Shown one piece after another: positions 1 to 6,862 of a stretch of 12,986 nt of DNA. Source of the stretch: Candidatus Uhrbacteria bacterium RIFOXYB2_FULL_45_11 (GTDB taxonomy: Bacteria > Patescibacteriota > Patescibacteriia > UBA9934 > GWF2-40-263); contig MGFD01000008.1 in the NCBI GenBank assembly GCA_001791715.1, positions 13,993 through 26,978 on the forward strand, in the 5' to 3' direction. The notes beneath the pieces are model-generated. The model made no database searches. It had not been told where the DNA came from and saw only the letters and a program-made list of their open reading frames with translations. The position numbers and the translations under genes were made by a program. The first letter of the stretch is position 1; each line of letters starts with the position of its first letter.

Positions 1-48
1 TAAAATAAGCAAAAATTAATTTTGGGCATTTAGCCCTTTCTCATCTTT
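1..48 (+). other. Upstream flank of tuf with small hairpin
   Basis: These 48 bases hold no gene. They are AT-rich and contain a 4-bp hairpin (GGGC at 24-27, loop 28-32, GCCC at 33-36) followed by a pyrimidine-rich stretch running into the tuf start. There is no Shine-Dalgarno sequence. The first three bases are TAA and could be the stop of an upstream gene (fusA would be usual), but the window cannot show this. No convincing promoter is visible. Confidence 0.4.
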
Positions 49-1242
49 ATGGCAGAAGCATTTGCGCGCAACAAGCCGCACGTTAACGTTGGAACCATCG
101 GTCACGTTGACCACGGTAAAACAACAACAACAGCTGCCCTCCTCGCCGTTTTGGCTGCAAGAGGATTGGCTGCTCAAACTAAGGGAATGGACGATTTGGA
201 TAAAGCTCCAGAGTCAAAAGCTCGTGGAATCACAATCGCAACCGCTCACTGTGAATATGAGTCTGAAAAGCGTCACTACGCTCACGTGGACTGTCCAGGA
301 CACGCAGACTACATCAAGAACATGATCACAGGTGCTGCTCAAATGGACGGCGCAATCTTGGTTGTTTCTGCTGCAGACGGCCCAATGCCACAAACACGTG
401 AGCACATCTTGCTCGCACACCAAGTTGGAGTTCCAGCTATGGTAGTCTTCTTGAACAAAGTAGACATGGTAGATGATCCAGAACTTATCGATCTCGTTGA
501 AGAAGAAGTTCGTGATCTTTTGAAAAAATACAAATTCCCAGGTGATGAAGTACCTGTTATTCGTGGATCAGCTCTCAAGGCCCTCAACAACCCAACAGAT
601 CCAGAAGCATCAAAATGCATCATGGATATCGTTGCAGCGCTTGACTCCTACATCCCAGAGCCTGTTCGTGAAACAGACAAGCCACTCCTCATGCCAATTG
701 AAGACGTCTTCTCCATTGAAGGACGTGGAACGGTGGTAACAGGACGCATTGAGCGTGGAACCATCAATTTGAACGATGAAGTTCAATTGGTCGGAATTCA
801 TGAAGAACCACAAAAAACAATCGTTACTGGAATCGAAATGTTCAACAAGTCTTTGCAACAAGGACTTGCTGGAGATAACGCAGGAATCTTGCTTCGTGGA
901 ATTAAGAAAGAAGATGTCGAGCGCGGAATGGTTCTTGCTAAACCAGGATCCATTACTCCTCACACAGAATTCGAAGCAGAAATCTACGCACTTACAAAAG
1001 AAGAAGGTGGACGCCACAAACCATTCTTTAAGGGATATAAGCCACAGTTCTACGTCCGTACAACAGACGTAACAGGTGAAGTTATTCTTCCAGAAGGAAC
1101 AGAAATGGTTATGCCTGGAGACACCGTTAGTGCAACTGTTAAACTCATTCACCCAGTTGCTTTGGAAGAAAAGATGAACTTCGCTATTCGCGAAGGTGGA
1201 AAAACAGTTGGAGCTGGAATCGTTGTAAAAATTATCAAGTAA
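49..1242 (+). CDS. tuf: Translation elongation factor EF-Tu
   Basis: EF-Tu is the GTPase that carries aminoacyl-tRNA to the ribosomal A site in the cytoplasm. At 397 aa it has the family's usual length. The P-loop GHVDHGKT lies at residues 18-25, the switch I segment ARGIT near 59-63, and DCPGH at 81-85, with H85 matching the catalytic His84 of E. coli. NKVD at 136-139 recognises guanine. The beta-barrel domains 2 and 3 follow and end in a typical lysine-rich C-terminus. The start fits the family N-terminus (..[11 protein letters not shown]). It is preceded by T and has no Shine-Dalgarno. S10 follows after a 58-nt gap holding a hairpin, the usual str-to-S10 arrangement. No truncation is seen. 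Confidence 0.99.
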   Translation: MAEAFARNKPHVNVGTIGHVDHGKTTTTAALLAVLAARGLAAQTKGMDDLDKAPESKARGITIATAHCEYESEKRHYAHVDCPGHADYIKNMITGAAQMDGAILVVSAADGPMPQTREHILLAHQVGVPAMVVFLNKVDMVDDPELIDLVEEEVRDLLKKYKFPGDEVPVIRGSALKALNNPTDPEASKCIMDIVAALDSYIPEPVRETDKPLLMPIEDVFSIEGRGTVVTGRIERGTINLNDEVQLVGIHEEPQKTIVTGIEMFNKSLQQGLAGDNAGILLRGIKKEDVERGMVLAKPGSITPHTEFEAEIYALTKEEGGRHKPFFKGYKPQFYVRTTDVTGEVILPEGTEMVMPGDTVSATVKLIHPVALEEKMNFAIREGGKTVGAGIVVKIIK

Positions 1243-1248
1243 TTTAAC

Positions 1249-1279
1249 GTATTAAGGGGCGCTTCTCGTCCCTTAATAC
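1249..1279 (+). promoter_or_regulatory. Strong hairpin between tuf and S10
   Basis: Bases 1249-1261 pair with 1267-1279 in a 13-bp stem with one G-U pair, closing a CTTCT loop. The outer ten pairs (GTATTAAGGG with CCCTTAATAC) are perfect. The sequence after the stem is pyrimidine-rich (ATCGCTCTTTCTTTCC) but has no uninterrupted T-run, so a strong intrinsic terminator is unlikely. A partial attenuator, or a processing or stability hairpin setting the tuf-to-ribosomal-protein ratio, is the more plausible inference. It ends 21 nt before the S10 start. Confidence 0.7.
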
Positions 1280-1300
1280 ATCGCTCTTTCTTTCCTAATT

Positions 1301-1636
1301 GTGACGAATACAACAAAAAAAGAACAAGAGGACAAACCACGTTTGCGTATCAAAATTCGTGCGTACGATAGCAAGATCATTGATCAAGCTACGGAAACGA
1401 TTTTGAAAACCGTTGAACGTTCTGGAGCAAAAGTTATCGGTCCAATCCCTCTTCCAACAGAGAAGAAGAAATACACCGTTAACCGCTCTACGTTCGTCCA
1501 CAAAGATTCTCGTGATCAGTTTGAAATGCGTGTTCATAAGCGCATTATAGACATCACAGAAACAACAGACAAAACTATTGATGCCCTGATGAGTTTAAAC
1601 CTCCCAGCTGGTGTCGATGTCGAAATCAAAACATAA
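1301..1636 (+). CDS. rpsJ: 30S ribosomal protein S10
   Basis: S10 (uS10) is a small-subunit head protein and, as NusE, also a partner of NusB in transcription antitermination. The 111-aa product has the family core: the RIKIRAYDS region near residue 18, the IPLPT segment near 51, and the R-x-H-KR-x-ID motif near 81. The start is GTG. No in-frame ATG lies before the conserved core, so the GTG gives a short charged N-terminal extension (about 10 residues, rich in K, E, D and T). It is preceded by T, as at the neighbouring starts, and has no Shine-Dalgarno. It is followed by a long structured non-coding stretch rather than directly by L3. Confidence 0.97.
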   Translation: MTNTTKKEQEDKPRLRIKIRAYDSKIIDQATETILKTVERSGAKVIGPIPLPTEKKKYTVNRSTFVHKDSRDQFEMRVHKRIIDITETTDKTIDALMSLNLPAGVDVEIKT

Positions 1637-1639
1637 CCC

Positions 1640-1699
1640 TGACTTCGGTCGGGTTTCAGAGAAAAGAACTTTTCTTTCATCTGAAGCCTGACTGAATCA
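1640..1699 (+). promoter_or_regulatory. 5' hairpin of the S10-L3 leader
   Basis: Bases 1640-1660 pair with 1680-1699 in about 20 pairs with three G-U pairs and one bulged C (1643). An inner 5-bp hairpin (GAAAA 1661-1665 with TTTTC 1670-1674, loop GAAC) caps it, with a 5-nt bulge at 1675-1679. The 5' arm can instead fold alone into a short hairpin, 1635-1643 with 1648-1655, closed by a TTCG tetraloop that overlaps the S10 stop codon. The two folds exclude each other. Confidence 0.6.
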
Positions 1700-1863
1700 A
1701 GCAATCAATTAAACAAGGAAGAAAGATCTTACGCATCTGGTACGTACTTGCAAGAAAACCTTCCTGAGCTTTGAACGATTGTCCCGGAGATTATTACATT
1801 GTAAGCAACAATTCCTTCGTACAAACGGTATTCCTCCAGAATTTTGGAGATCTTGTATTAGGG

Positions 1864-1909
1864 GCTAGAAGCCGAACGTTATTTGTAAAAATGACTTTCG
1901 ACTTCTAGC
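1864..1909 (+). promoter_or_regulatory. 3' hairpin of the leader, possible L3 attenuator
   Basis: Bases 1864-1884 pair with 1889-1909 in a 21-position stem with two mismatches (1872/1901 and 1877/1896) and one G-U, closed by a GTAA loop of the GNRA class. TTTT (1910-1913) follows the stem directly, as in a weak intrinsic terminator. The 3' arm CTAGC (1905-1909) can instead pair with GCTAG (1916-1920), which would open the base of the long stem. Start of L3 is 29 nt downstream of the stem. Confidence 0.6.
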
Positions 1910-1938
1910 TTTTGTGCTAGTAAGCATTGAAAACACGT

Positions 1939-2571
1939 ATGCCATTTATCATCGGACGCAAAGTCGAAATGACACAACAATTTAAGGATGACGGTACCGT
2001 CGTTCCGGTTACGCTTATTAAAGCCGAGCCAAATATTGTTACCCAAATCCGCGAAGAATCACGCGACGGTTACGTTGCTGTTCAGATTGGATCTGAGGTT
2101 ACAACCAAATCACTCGTCAAGAGTGAGGCGGGGCACCTCACAGAACTTCCGCAAATGAAAACTTTGCGTGAGTTTCGTGTGGCGCGTGTTCCAGAAAATT
2201 ACGTGCGTGGAGCAGAAATTCGCGTAAGCGATTTTATTCCCGGCACAAAAGTTGACATCGTTGGTGTTTCAAAAGGTCGTGGGTTTGCTGGTGTTATGAG
2301 ACGCCACCACTTCGCAGGAAGTAAAGCAACTCACGGTAACAAAGATCAACAACGCATGGGAGGATCTATTGGTTCTCAACGCCAAGGAAAAGTTATCAAG
2401 GGTCAACGCATGGGTGGACATATGGGTGATGCGCGTGTGACTGTTAAAAATCTTGAAGTTGTCTCCTTTGATGCAGATAAAAACTTACTTGCAGTAAAAG
2501 GTGCGATTCCAGGTGCACGTGGAGGACTTATCTTGGTTCGTTCACATGAAAGAAAACAATTATGGCAGTAG
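1939..2571 (+). CDS. rplC: 50S ribosomal protein L3
   Basis: L3 (uL3) is an early-assembly large-subunit protein whose loop reaches toward the peptidyl transferase centre. The start chosen is ATG 1939 (210 aa, N-terminus MPFIIGRKVEMTQ). An in-frame TTG lies 12 nt upstream, but ATG 1939 fits the family N-terminus and the T-at-minus-1 pattern. The family signature region with repeated G-Q/R-M-G-G steps (GGSIGSQRQGKVIKGQRMGG) and the C-terminal PGARGG segment are present. In the N-terminal motif the usual G of K-x-GMTQ is E (VEMTQ). The last 10 nt overlap the L4 start, so the two are likely translationally coupled. It is the first gene after the candidate leader RNA. The stop is TAG. Confidence 0.97.
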   Translation: MPFIIGRKVEMTQQFKDDGTVVPVTLIKAEPNIVTQIREESRDGYVAVQIGSEVTTKSLVKSEAGHLTELPQMKTLREFRVARVPENYVRGAEIRVSDFIPGTKVDIVGVSKGRGFAGVMRRHHFAGSKATHGNKDQQRMGGSIGSQRQGKVIKGQRMGGHMGDARVTVKNLEVVSFDADKNLLAVKGAIPGARGGLILVRSHERKQLWQ

Positions 2572-3197
2572 TATCCCTCCTCAATACAAAAGGTGAACAA
2601 GTCGGATCGCTTACATTGGAAGCGAGTTTGTTTGACGTAAAAATGAACCCCGCACTCATTCACGAAGCTGTTGTTGCCCAACAAGCAAACTCTCGTGAGG
2701 CAATTGCGCACACAAAAACACGTGGCGAAGTTGCTGGTTCAAGCAAAAAACCATGGAAACAAAAGGGAACAGGACGTGCTCGTCATGGTTCCACAAAGTC
2801 CCCAATTTGGGTTGGTGGTGGAATCACTTTTGGTCCACGTAATGAACGAAATTTTTCTCTGAAGATCAACAAACGTGCAAAGCGAAAAGCGCTTGCCATG
2901 ATCTTGTCTGAAAAGGTTTCATCAGAACGTTTTGTTGCCGTTGATGTTTTGGATCTTAAAGATGGCAAAACAAAAGAATTGGCAATGATTCTTAAAAATT
3001 TGCCAATTTCAAAAAAGAAAACACTCATCGTTCTTCCGCCAGCACAAAAGGATGTTGCGATTGCTGCAAAGAACATGAAGGGTATTGAGACAATGCCGTC
3101 AAATACATTAAACGTTGTCGATCTCTTAAAGGCAGACGTTGTGTTGATCTCAAAAGAAGCGATTGACATGATCACTCAAACTTACAAGCGAGCGTAA
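2562..3197 (+). CDS. rplD: 50S ribosomal protein L4
   Basis: L4 (uL4) is a large-subunit protein whose extended loop lines the exit tunnel. In E. coli it also represses the S10 operon at transcription and translation. The product is 211 aa, normal for the family. The tunnel-loop region is recognisable near residues 58-90 (KPWKQKGTGRARHGS, then GGGITFGP), followed by the NKRAKRKAL helix and a C-terminal Rossmann-like part with the LNVVDLLKAD segment. The start ATG lies inside the end of L3 in another frame (10-nt overlap) and has no Shine-Dalgarno. Whether L4 autoregulates here is unknown. If so, the S10-L3 gap would be the likely RNA site rather than an S10 leader. Confidence 0.97.
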   Translation: MAVVSLLNTKGEQVGSLTLEASLFDVKMNPALIHEAVVAQQANSREAIAHTKTRGEVAGSSKKPWKQKGTGRARHGSTKSPIWVGGGITFGPRNERNFSLKINKRAKRKALAMILSEKVSSERFVAVDVLDLKDGKTKELAMILKNLPISKKKTLIVLPPAQKDVAIAAKNMKGIETMPSNTLNVVDLLKADVVLISKEAIDMITQTYKRA

Positions 3198-3201
3198 CGG
3201 T

Positions 3202-3582
3202 ATGGGAATTTTCAAAAAAAACAATTCAACAACGAAAGTGCCTAAGGTGGCAAAAGAAAAGAAAGAGGTTTCAGTTTCTGAAACAAAGAAACTTGCCCCA
3301 TTCACTTCTTCTGTGCTTATTCGCCCAATCGTTACAGAAAAAAGTGCGATTCTCGCTTCCAAAAATTCGTACGTCTTTGCTGTAGCAAAGACTGCAAATA
3401 AAATCGAGATCGCGTCTGCTGTTCGTAAAATGTACGGTCTTTCACCTGAATCCGTAAACATTCAGAATGTACGCGGAAAATACGTACGTCGCGGAAAAGT
3501 TGATGGACATCGCAAAGCTTGGAAAAAAGCTATCGTTACATTGCCTAAAGGAAAAACTTTGAATATTTACGAAGGGGTCTAA
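3202..3582 (+). CDS. rplW: 50S ribosomal protein L23
   Basis: L23 (uL23) sits at the polypeptide exit and docks trigger factor, SRP and the Sec translocon. The conserved core starts at about residue 38 (LIRPIVTEKS) and runs through the YVFAVAKTANK segment to the RGK-x-x-RRGK and WKKAIVTLPKG motifs. At 126 aa it is longer than the usual roughly 95-100 aa. The excess is a lysine-rich, probably disordered N-terminal extension of about 35 residues. The start ATG is 4 nt after the L4 stop, preceded by T, with no Shine-Dalgarno. No better start is seen closer to the core. Confidence 0.96.
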   Translation: MGIFKKNNSTTKVPKVAKEKKEVSVSETKKLAPFTSSVLIRPIVTEKSAILASKNSYVFAVAKTANKIEIASAVRKMYGLSPESVNIQNVRGKYVRRGKVDGHRKAWKKAIVTLPKGKTLNIYEGV

Positions 3583-3612
3583 TCAGGGCTGCAACGAGAA
3601 TTAACAACACTT

Positions 3613-4461
3613 ATGCCAGTTAAACGCTACAAACCAACGACTGCAGGACGCCGCAATTCAAGTGTGGATACTTTTGAAGATCTCACAGCTTTTAAGCCGT
3701 TGAAATCTCTTACAATTCACAAAAAGAAATTTGCTGGTCGTTCAAATGGAAAAATCACAGTTCGTCATCAGGGTGGCGGTGCGAAACAACGCATTCGTCT
3801 CGTCGATGCAAAACGTGATAAATTTGATGTTCCTGCTAAAGTAGCAACCATTGAATACGATCCAAACCGCGGTGCACGTATCGCTCTTCTCTTTTATAAA
3901 GATGGGGAAAAACGTTACATTGTAGCCCCTATTGGTTTGAAGGTTGGTGATACTGTTGTCTCTTCAAAACAAAAAGGAGAAATTCAAACAGGAAATCGTT
4001 TTTCACTTGAACACATTCCAGTTGGAATTCAAGTGTATGACATCGAACTTCAACCTGGAAAAGGTGGACAATTGGTTCGCGGTGCGGGCTCTACAGCGCA
4101 ACTTATGGCTGTCGAAGGTTCATACGCTACAATCAAATTACCTTCAGGTGAAATTCGCATGGTCTTTAAACAGTGTATGGCCACGATTGGTCAAACCTCT
4201 AATCCAGATCGTCGATTGATTCGTTGGGGTAAGGCTGGTCGTACACGCCATCGCGGTATTCGTCCAACGGTTCGCGGAAAAGCCATGAACCCAGTAGATC
4301 ACCCACACGGTGGAGGAGAAGCTCGTAACTCGATTGGTTTGAAACATCCAAAGACTCCATCTGGAAAACCAGCATTGGGTGTAAAGACACGTCGCAAACA
4401 AGCTTCAGACAAACTCATCATTCAACGTCGTAAGAAGGGCCGATTCGTCGGCGGTAAGTAA
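3613..4461 (+). CDS. rplB: 50S ribosomal protein L2
   Basis: L2 (uL2) is a primary 23S rRNA-binding protein needed for subunit association and peptidyl transferase activity. The product is 282 aa, close to the family's usual length. The N-terminal OB-like domain includes [11 protein letters not shown] near residue 53. The C-terminal domain holds [11 protein letters not shown], in which HPHGGGE lies at 230-236; H230 corresponds to the conserved His229 of E. coli. A basic tail follows ([11 protein letters not shown]). A 30-nt gap without obvious structure separates it from L23, and S19 follows after 4 nt. Confidence 0.99.
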   Translation: MPVKRYKPTTAGRRNSSVDTFEDLTAFKPLKSLTIHKKKFAGRSNGKITVRHQGGGAKQRIRLVDAKRDKFDVPAKVATIEYDPNRGARIALLFYKDGEKRYIVAPIGLKVGDTVVSSKQKGEIQTGNRFSLEHIPVGIQVYDIELQPGKGGQLVRGAGSTAQLMAVEGSYATIKLPSGEIRMVFKQCMATIGQTSNPDRRLIRWGKAGRTRHRGIRPTVRGKAMNPVDHPHGGGEARNSIGLKHPKTPSGKPALGVKTRRKQASDKLIIQRRKKGRFVGGK

Positions 4462-4465
4462 TCCT

Positions 4466-4792
4466 ATGTCACGCAGTTTGAAAAAAGGTCCCTACGTTCA
4501 TCCTAAGCTGATCAAAAAGATCGGTAAGTTGAAAGCAGGAGATCAAACACCAATCAAAACATGGGCACGCTCTTCCACGATTACTCCAGAAATGCTTGGA
4601 TTTACATTCGCTGTCCACAATGGAAAAGATTTTATCAAGGTCCGTGTTGTTGAAAACATGGTAGGACACAAACTTGGAGAATTTTCTGCGACACGTAAAT
4701 TTGTAAGACATGGTGGAAAGCTTCAGAAGGAAGCAGAAGCAGCAAAACCAGCTCCAAAACCAGCAGCAAAACCAGCTGCGAAGAAAAAATAG
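4466..4792 (+). CDS. rpsS: 30S ribosomal protein S19
   Basis: S19 (uS19) lies in the head of the small subunit, contacts S13 and bridges toward the A-site tRNA region. The core is typical: [10 protein letters not shown] at the N-terminus, [14 protein letters not shown] near residue 33, and [11 protein letters not shown] with RHGGK near 70-85. At 108 aa it is longer than the usual roughly 92 aa because of a C-terminal low-complexity tail of Ala, Pro and Lys ([20 protein letters not shown]). Such a tail is likely disordered and basic; its role is unknown. The stop is TAG, and L22 follows after 13 nt. Confidence 0.97.
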   Translation: MSRSLKKGPYVHPKLIKKIGKLKAGDQTPIKTWARSSTITPEMLGFTFAVHNGKDFIKVRVVENMVGHKLGEFSATRKFVRHGGKLQKEAEAAKPAPKPAAKPAAKKK

Positions 4793-4805
4793 TGATTGAA
4801 CATGT

Positions 4806-5243
4806 ATGCAAGTGAAAGCTCACGCTCGCCATATTCGCATGTCATCTCGGAAGGTCCGTCTCGTGATTGACCTTATCCGCGGTGCTCGTGTGGAAAAAGC
4901 GCAAACACAACTTCGTTTCGCAAATAAACTCGCCGCTGAACCGGTGCTGAAACTTTTGAATTCAGCAATTGCAAACGCGGTGAATAATTTTCAAATGAAT
5001 AAAGAAGATTTGAAAATTACATCTATTACAGCAGACGAAGGTCCAATTTTGGATCGTTGGCATCCTCGCGCACATGGTCGTGCAATGCCAATTCGCAAAC
5101 GCAGCACGCATATTTCAATCATTCTTGAAGCGGTTGATCAAAATGGAAACAAGACTTCTGTTGAAAAAGATGAAATAAAAACCGAACAAAAGGTTCCAAA
5201 AAAACGCGCTATAAAAAAGACCGTAATCGCTAAGACTGAATAA
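4806..5243 (+). CDS. rplV: 50S ribosomal protein L22
   Basis: L22 (uL22) has a globular domain at the outside of the exit tunnel and a beta-hairpin lining the tunnel. The conserved SSRKVRLVIDLIRG segment is near residue 13. The hairpin region with RWHPRAHGRAMPIRKR is near 83-98, followed by STHISIIL. At 145 aa it exceeds the usual roughly 110-115 aa through a charged, lysine-rich C-terminal extension of about 30 residues. An overlapping out-of-frame ATG at 4802 is not the start, since only 4806 opens the L22 frame. Spacing to S3 is 8 nt. Confidence 0.97.
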   Translation: MQVKAHARHIRMSSRKVRLVIDLIRGARVEKAQTQLRFANKLAAEPVLKLLNSAIANAVNNFQMNKEDLKITSITADEGPILDRWHPRAHGRAMPIRKRSTHISIILEAVDQNGNKTSVEKDEIKTEQKVPKKRAIKKTVIAKTE

Positions 5244-5251
5244 TCACTTCT

Positions 5252-5902
5252 ATGGGAAATAAGGTACATCCAAGAGGGTTTAGAATCGGTGTCACACAAG
5301 GGTGGGACAGTCTTTGGTTCGCGGATTCAAAAAATTACGTGAAGCTTTTGCAAGAAGATGTTACAATTCGTGCTTTTCTCATGAAAACATTGAAAGATGC
5401 ATTGATTGAAAAAGTTGAAATCGAACGTACTCGTCAGGAAATTAAGATCCTGATCTACTCTGCAAAGCCAGGAATTATCATTGGTCGCGGAGGAACGGGT
5501 ATTGAAGATCTTTCCAAAAAAATCAAATCAAAGTTTTTCCCTGGAAAGCGAGTAAAAATGTCCATTAATGTAAAAGAGGTTCAAAACGTATCTCTTTCAG
5601 CAATGGTTGTCGGACAACAAATCGCTGTCGATATTGAAAAACGCATGCCATTTCGTCGTGTGATGAAAGGGACTCTTGAGCGCGTAACGAAAGCGGGTGC
5701 AAAAGGAGTTAAAGTCGTTATTAGTGGACGATTAAACGGATCAGAAATTGCGCGTCGCGAAATGCTTGCGCAAGGAAAGATCCCATTGCACACTCTTCGT
5801 TCAGATATTGATTACGCTTCCGTTACGGCTCGTACAATTTGGGGAGCAATCGGAATCAAGGTGTGGATTAACCGCGGAGAGGTTTTCGATAAAAAAGCAT
5901 AG
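5252..5902 (+). CDS. rpsC: 30S ribosomal protein S3
   Basis: S3 (uS3) is part of the mRNA entry channel and its helicase activity. The product is 216 aa, near the family norm. It begins with the family N-terminus (GNKVHPRGFRIG). A KH type-2 domain carries the GRGG loop at residues 78-81. The C-terminal domain has the region around RREMLAQGKIPLHTLRSDIDY and ends just after GVKVWINRGEVF-like sequence (GIKVWINRGEVF). The stop is TAG. L16 follows after 11 nt. The start is preceded by T, with no Shine-Dalgarno. Confidence 0.98.
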   Translation: MGNKVHPRGFRIGVTQGWDSLWFADSKNYVKLLQEDVTIRAFLMKTLKDALIEKVEIERTRQEIKILIYSAKPGIIIGRGGTGIEDLSKKIKSKFFPGKRVKMSINVKEVQNVSLSAMVVGQQIAVDIEKRMPFRRVMKGTLERVTKAGAKGVKVVISGRLNGSEIARREMLAQGKIPLHTLRSDIDYASVTARTIWGAIGIKVWINRGEVFDKKA

Positions 5903-5913
5903 GATAGAAATTT

Positions 5914-6333
5914 ATGTTAATGCCGAAGAAGGTCAAACATCGCAAATCTCACAAAGGACGCGCTCGCGGAAAACGTCTTGCTACTCGCATGACAACCGTT
6001 GCGTTCGGAGATTTTGCGATCAAAGCAACAACGGAAGCATGGGTAACCTCACGTCAGATTGAAGCTGCTCGTCGCGCAATGACACGTGCCATTAAACGCG
6101 GAGGAAAAGTTTGGATCCGTATTTTCCCAGACAAGCCTGTAACCTCAAAGGGTTCAGAAATGCCTATGGGTAAAGGAAAAGGTGCCGTGGATCACTACGT
6201 CGCTGTCATTCGCCCAGGAACAGTTATGTTCGAAATGGGCGGAATTTCTGAAGAGCTTGCGCGTCACGCGCTTACACTTGCGGCAAGTAAACTTCCGCTT
6301 AAGACAAAGATCATTTCTCGTGAAATTGCTTAA
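5914..6333 (+). CDS. rplP: 50S ribosomal protein L16
   Basis: L16 (uL16) helps form the A-site tRNA binding corner of the large subunit. The start gives [15 protein letters not shown], matching the family. [13 protein letters not shown] (47-59) and the MGKGKG loop (85-90) are clear, and the 139-aa length is normal. In E. coli this loop reads ..RMGKGKG with hydroxylatable Arg81; here it reads EMPMGKGKG, so P84 takes that position. The upstream sequence contains AGGA about 9 nt before the start, the only gene of the ribosomal block with anything like a Shine-Dalgarno. Spacing to L29 is 5 nt. Confidence 0.98.
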   Translation: MLMPKKVKHRKSHKGRARGKRLATRMTTVAFGDFAIKATTEAWVTSRQIEAARRAMTRAIKRGGKVWIRIFPDKPVTSKGSEMPMGKGKGAVDHYVAVIRPGTVMFEMGGISEELARHALTLAASKLPLKTKIISREIA

Positions 6334-6338
6334 CCTGT

Positions 6339-6533
6339 ATGGATGCAAAAACTCTTCGACAAAAAACTCCGGATGCGCTTTTGCATGATATTCATGATGC
6401 AGGAGAAAAGCTCAAATCTCTCGAGTTTAAATTGTCTTCAAACCAAGTAAAAAATGTGCGCGAAATTCGTTTGCTCAAAAAGCAAATGGCACGTATGCGC
6501 ACACTCGTCCACGAATCTCAAAAGAACACATAA
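6339..6533 (+). CDS. rpmC: 50S ribosomal protein L29
   Basis: L29 (uL29) is a small two-helix hairpin protein near the tunnel exit, next to L23. The product is 64 aa, normal for the family. It is helical, with the first helix over residues 10-35 and the second, containing VREIRLLKKQMARMRT, over 40-60. That second segment matches the family's I-R-x-x-x-K-x-x-A-R-x-x-T pattern. It lies between L16 (5-nt gap) and S17 (3-nt gap), as is standard. Confidence 0.95.
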   Translation: MDAKTLRQKTPDALLHDIHDAGEKLKSLEFKLSSNQVKNVREIRLLKKQMARMRTLVHESQKNT

Positions 6534-6536
6534 CGT

Positions 6537-6782
6537 ATGAACACAAAGATTAGCACAATTCGACGTGCGTTTACTGGAGTTGTCACATCCAACAAAATGG
6601 AGAAGACGATTGTGGTTCGTGTTGACCGAACACTCGTGCATCCAAAATATGGAAAGCGTTATGTGCGCAGTGAAAAGTTTCACGTGCATGCACCAACCGG
6701 AACATATGAAATCGGACAAACGGTTTCATTCAAGGAATGCCGTCCGCTTTCAAAAACAAAACGTTGGACCGTTGTTGCGTAA
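6537..6782 (+). CDS. rpsQ: 30S ribosomal protein S17
   Basis: S17 (uS17) is an OB-fold primary 16S rRNA-binding protein in the small-subunit body. The product is 81 aa, a usual length. The core is clear: GVVTSNKMEKTIVVRVDR (residues 14-31), HPKYGKRYVRSEKFHVH, then GQTVSFKECRPLSKTKRW near the C-terminus. It is the last gene of the classical S10 operon. It is followed not by an immediate L14 but by an 80-nt gap with a strong hairpin. The start is preceded by CGT, the same triplet as before L3, L18 and L15. Confidence 0.97.
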   Translation: MNTKISTIRRAFTGVVTSNKMEKTIVVRVDRTLVHPKYGKRYVRSEKFHVHAPTGTYEIGQTVSFKECRPLSKTKRWTVVA

Positions 6783-6794
6783 AACAAACAGTTC

Positions 6795-6841
6795 GTCGTT
6801 CGGCCTGAGAAAATGAATATTCATTTTCTGAATCGAACGAC
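6795..6841 (+). promoter_or_regulatory. Long hairpin at the S10/spc operon boundary
   Basis: An outer 8-bp stem, GTCGTTCG (6795-6802) with CGAACGAC (6834-6841), encloses an internal loop and an inner perfect 22-nt palindrome (6808-6829). The palindrome folds as AGAAAATGA with TCATTTTCT around an ATAT loop. There is no T-run after it, so it is not an intrinsic terminator. It lies 22 nt before the L14 start. I see no convincing -35/-10 pair in the gap. An RNA processing site, an mRNA-stabilising stem or a protein-binding site are inferences. Confidence 0.7.
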
Positions 6842-6862
6842 CAACTACAAACATTCAATTCT

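Larger units (their letters stand above)
1637..1938 (+). ncRNA. Candidate structured leader RNA upstream of L3
   Basis: This 302-nt gap has no credible reading frame, yet it is rich in complementarity, unlike the gaps of at most 36 nt among most other genes here. Three parts can be seen. The first is a long 5' hairpin (1640-1699). The second is a central section where AAGATCTT at 1723-1730 can pair with 1847-1854 as a long-range closing helix; smaller options are 1716-1721 with 1760-1765, 1740-1744 with 1818-1822, and 1834-1839 with 1844-1849. The third is a long 3' hairpin (1864-1909) just before L3. A cis-acting ribosomal-protein autoregulatory leader or attenuator is the natural guess, because such leaders are common in these operons. 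I recognise no known family. Confidence 0.55.

Noticed and set aside
610..1152. Long reverse-strand open frame (180 aa) across tuf, and others opposite L4, L2, S5 and secY
   Set aside because: They lie antisense to firmly identified genes, show odd composition rich in Cys, Phe and Ser, and resemble no family; they are shadows of real coding sequence.
1771..1799. Promoter-like TTGAAC, 17-nt spacer, TTACAT inside the S10-L3 gap
   Set aside because: The -10 is poor and there is no extended -10. It would also start inside the structured region. It is possible, but too weak to list without transcript data.
1891..1908. Five-codon open frame (MTFDF) in the 3' hairpin of the leader, as a leader peptide
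   Set aside because: It is preceded by A, has no Shine-Dalgarno, and has no codon run suggestive of attenuation. It is most likely chance within the stem.
1927..1938. TTG start for L3, 12 nt upstream of ATG 1939
   Set aside because: ATG 1939 gives the normal L3 N-terminus and follows CGT like other starts; the TTG adds four residues without family support.
1637..1938. tRNA or tmRNA in the S10-L3 gap
   Set aside because: No T-loop sequence of the GTTCRA type with matching stems, no acceptor stem and no CCA end were found.
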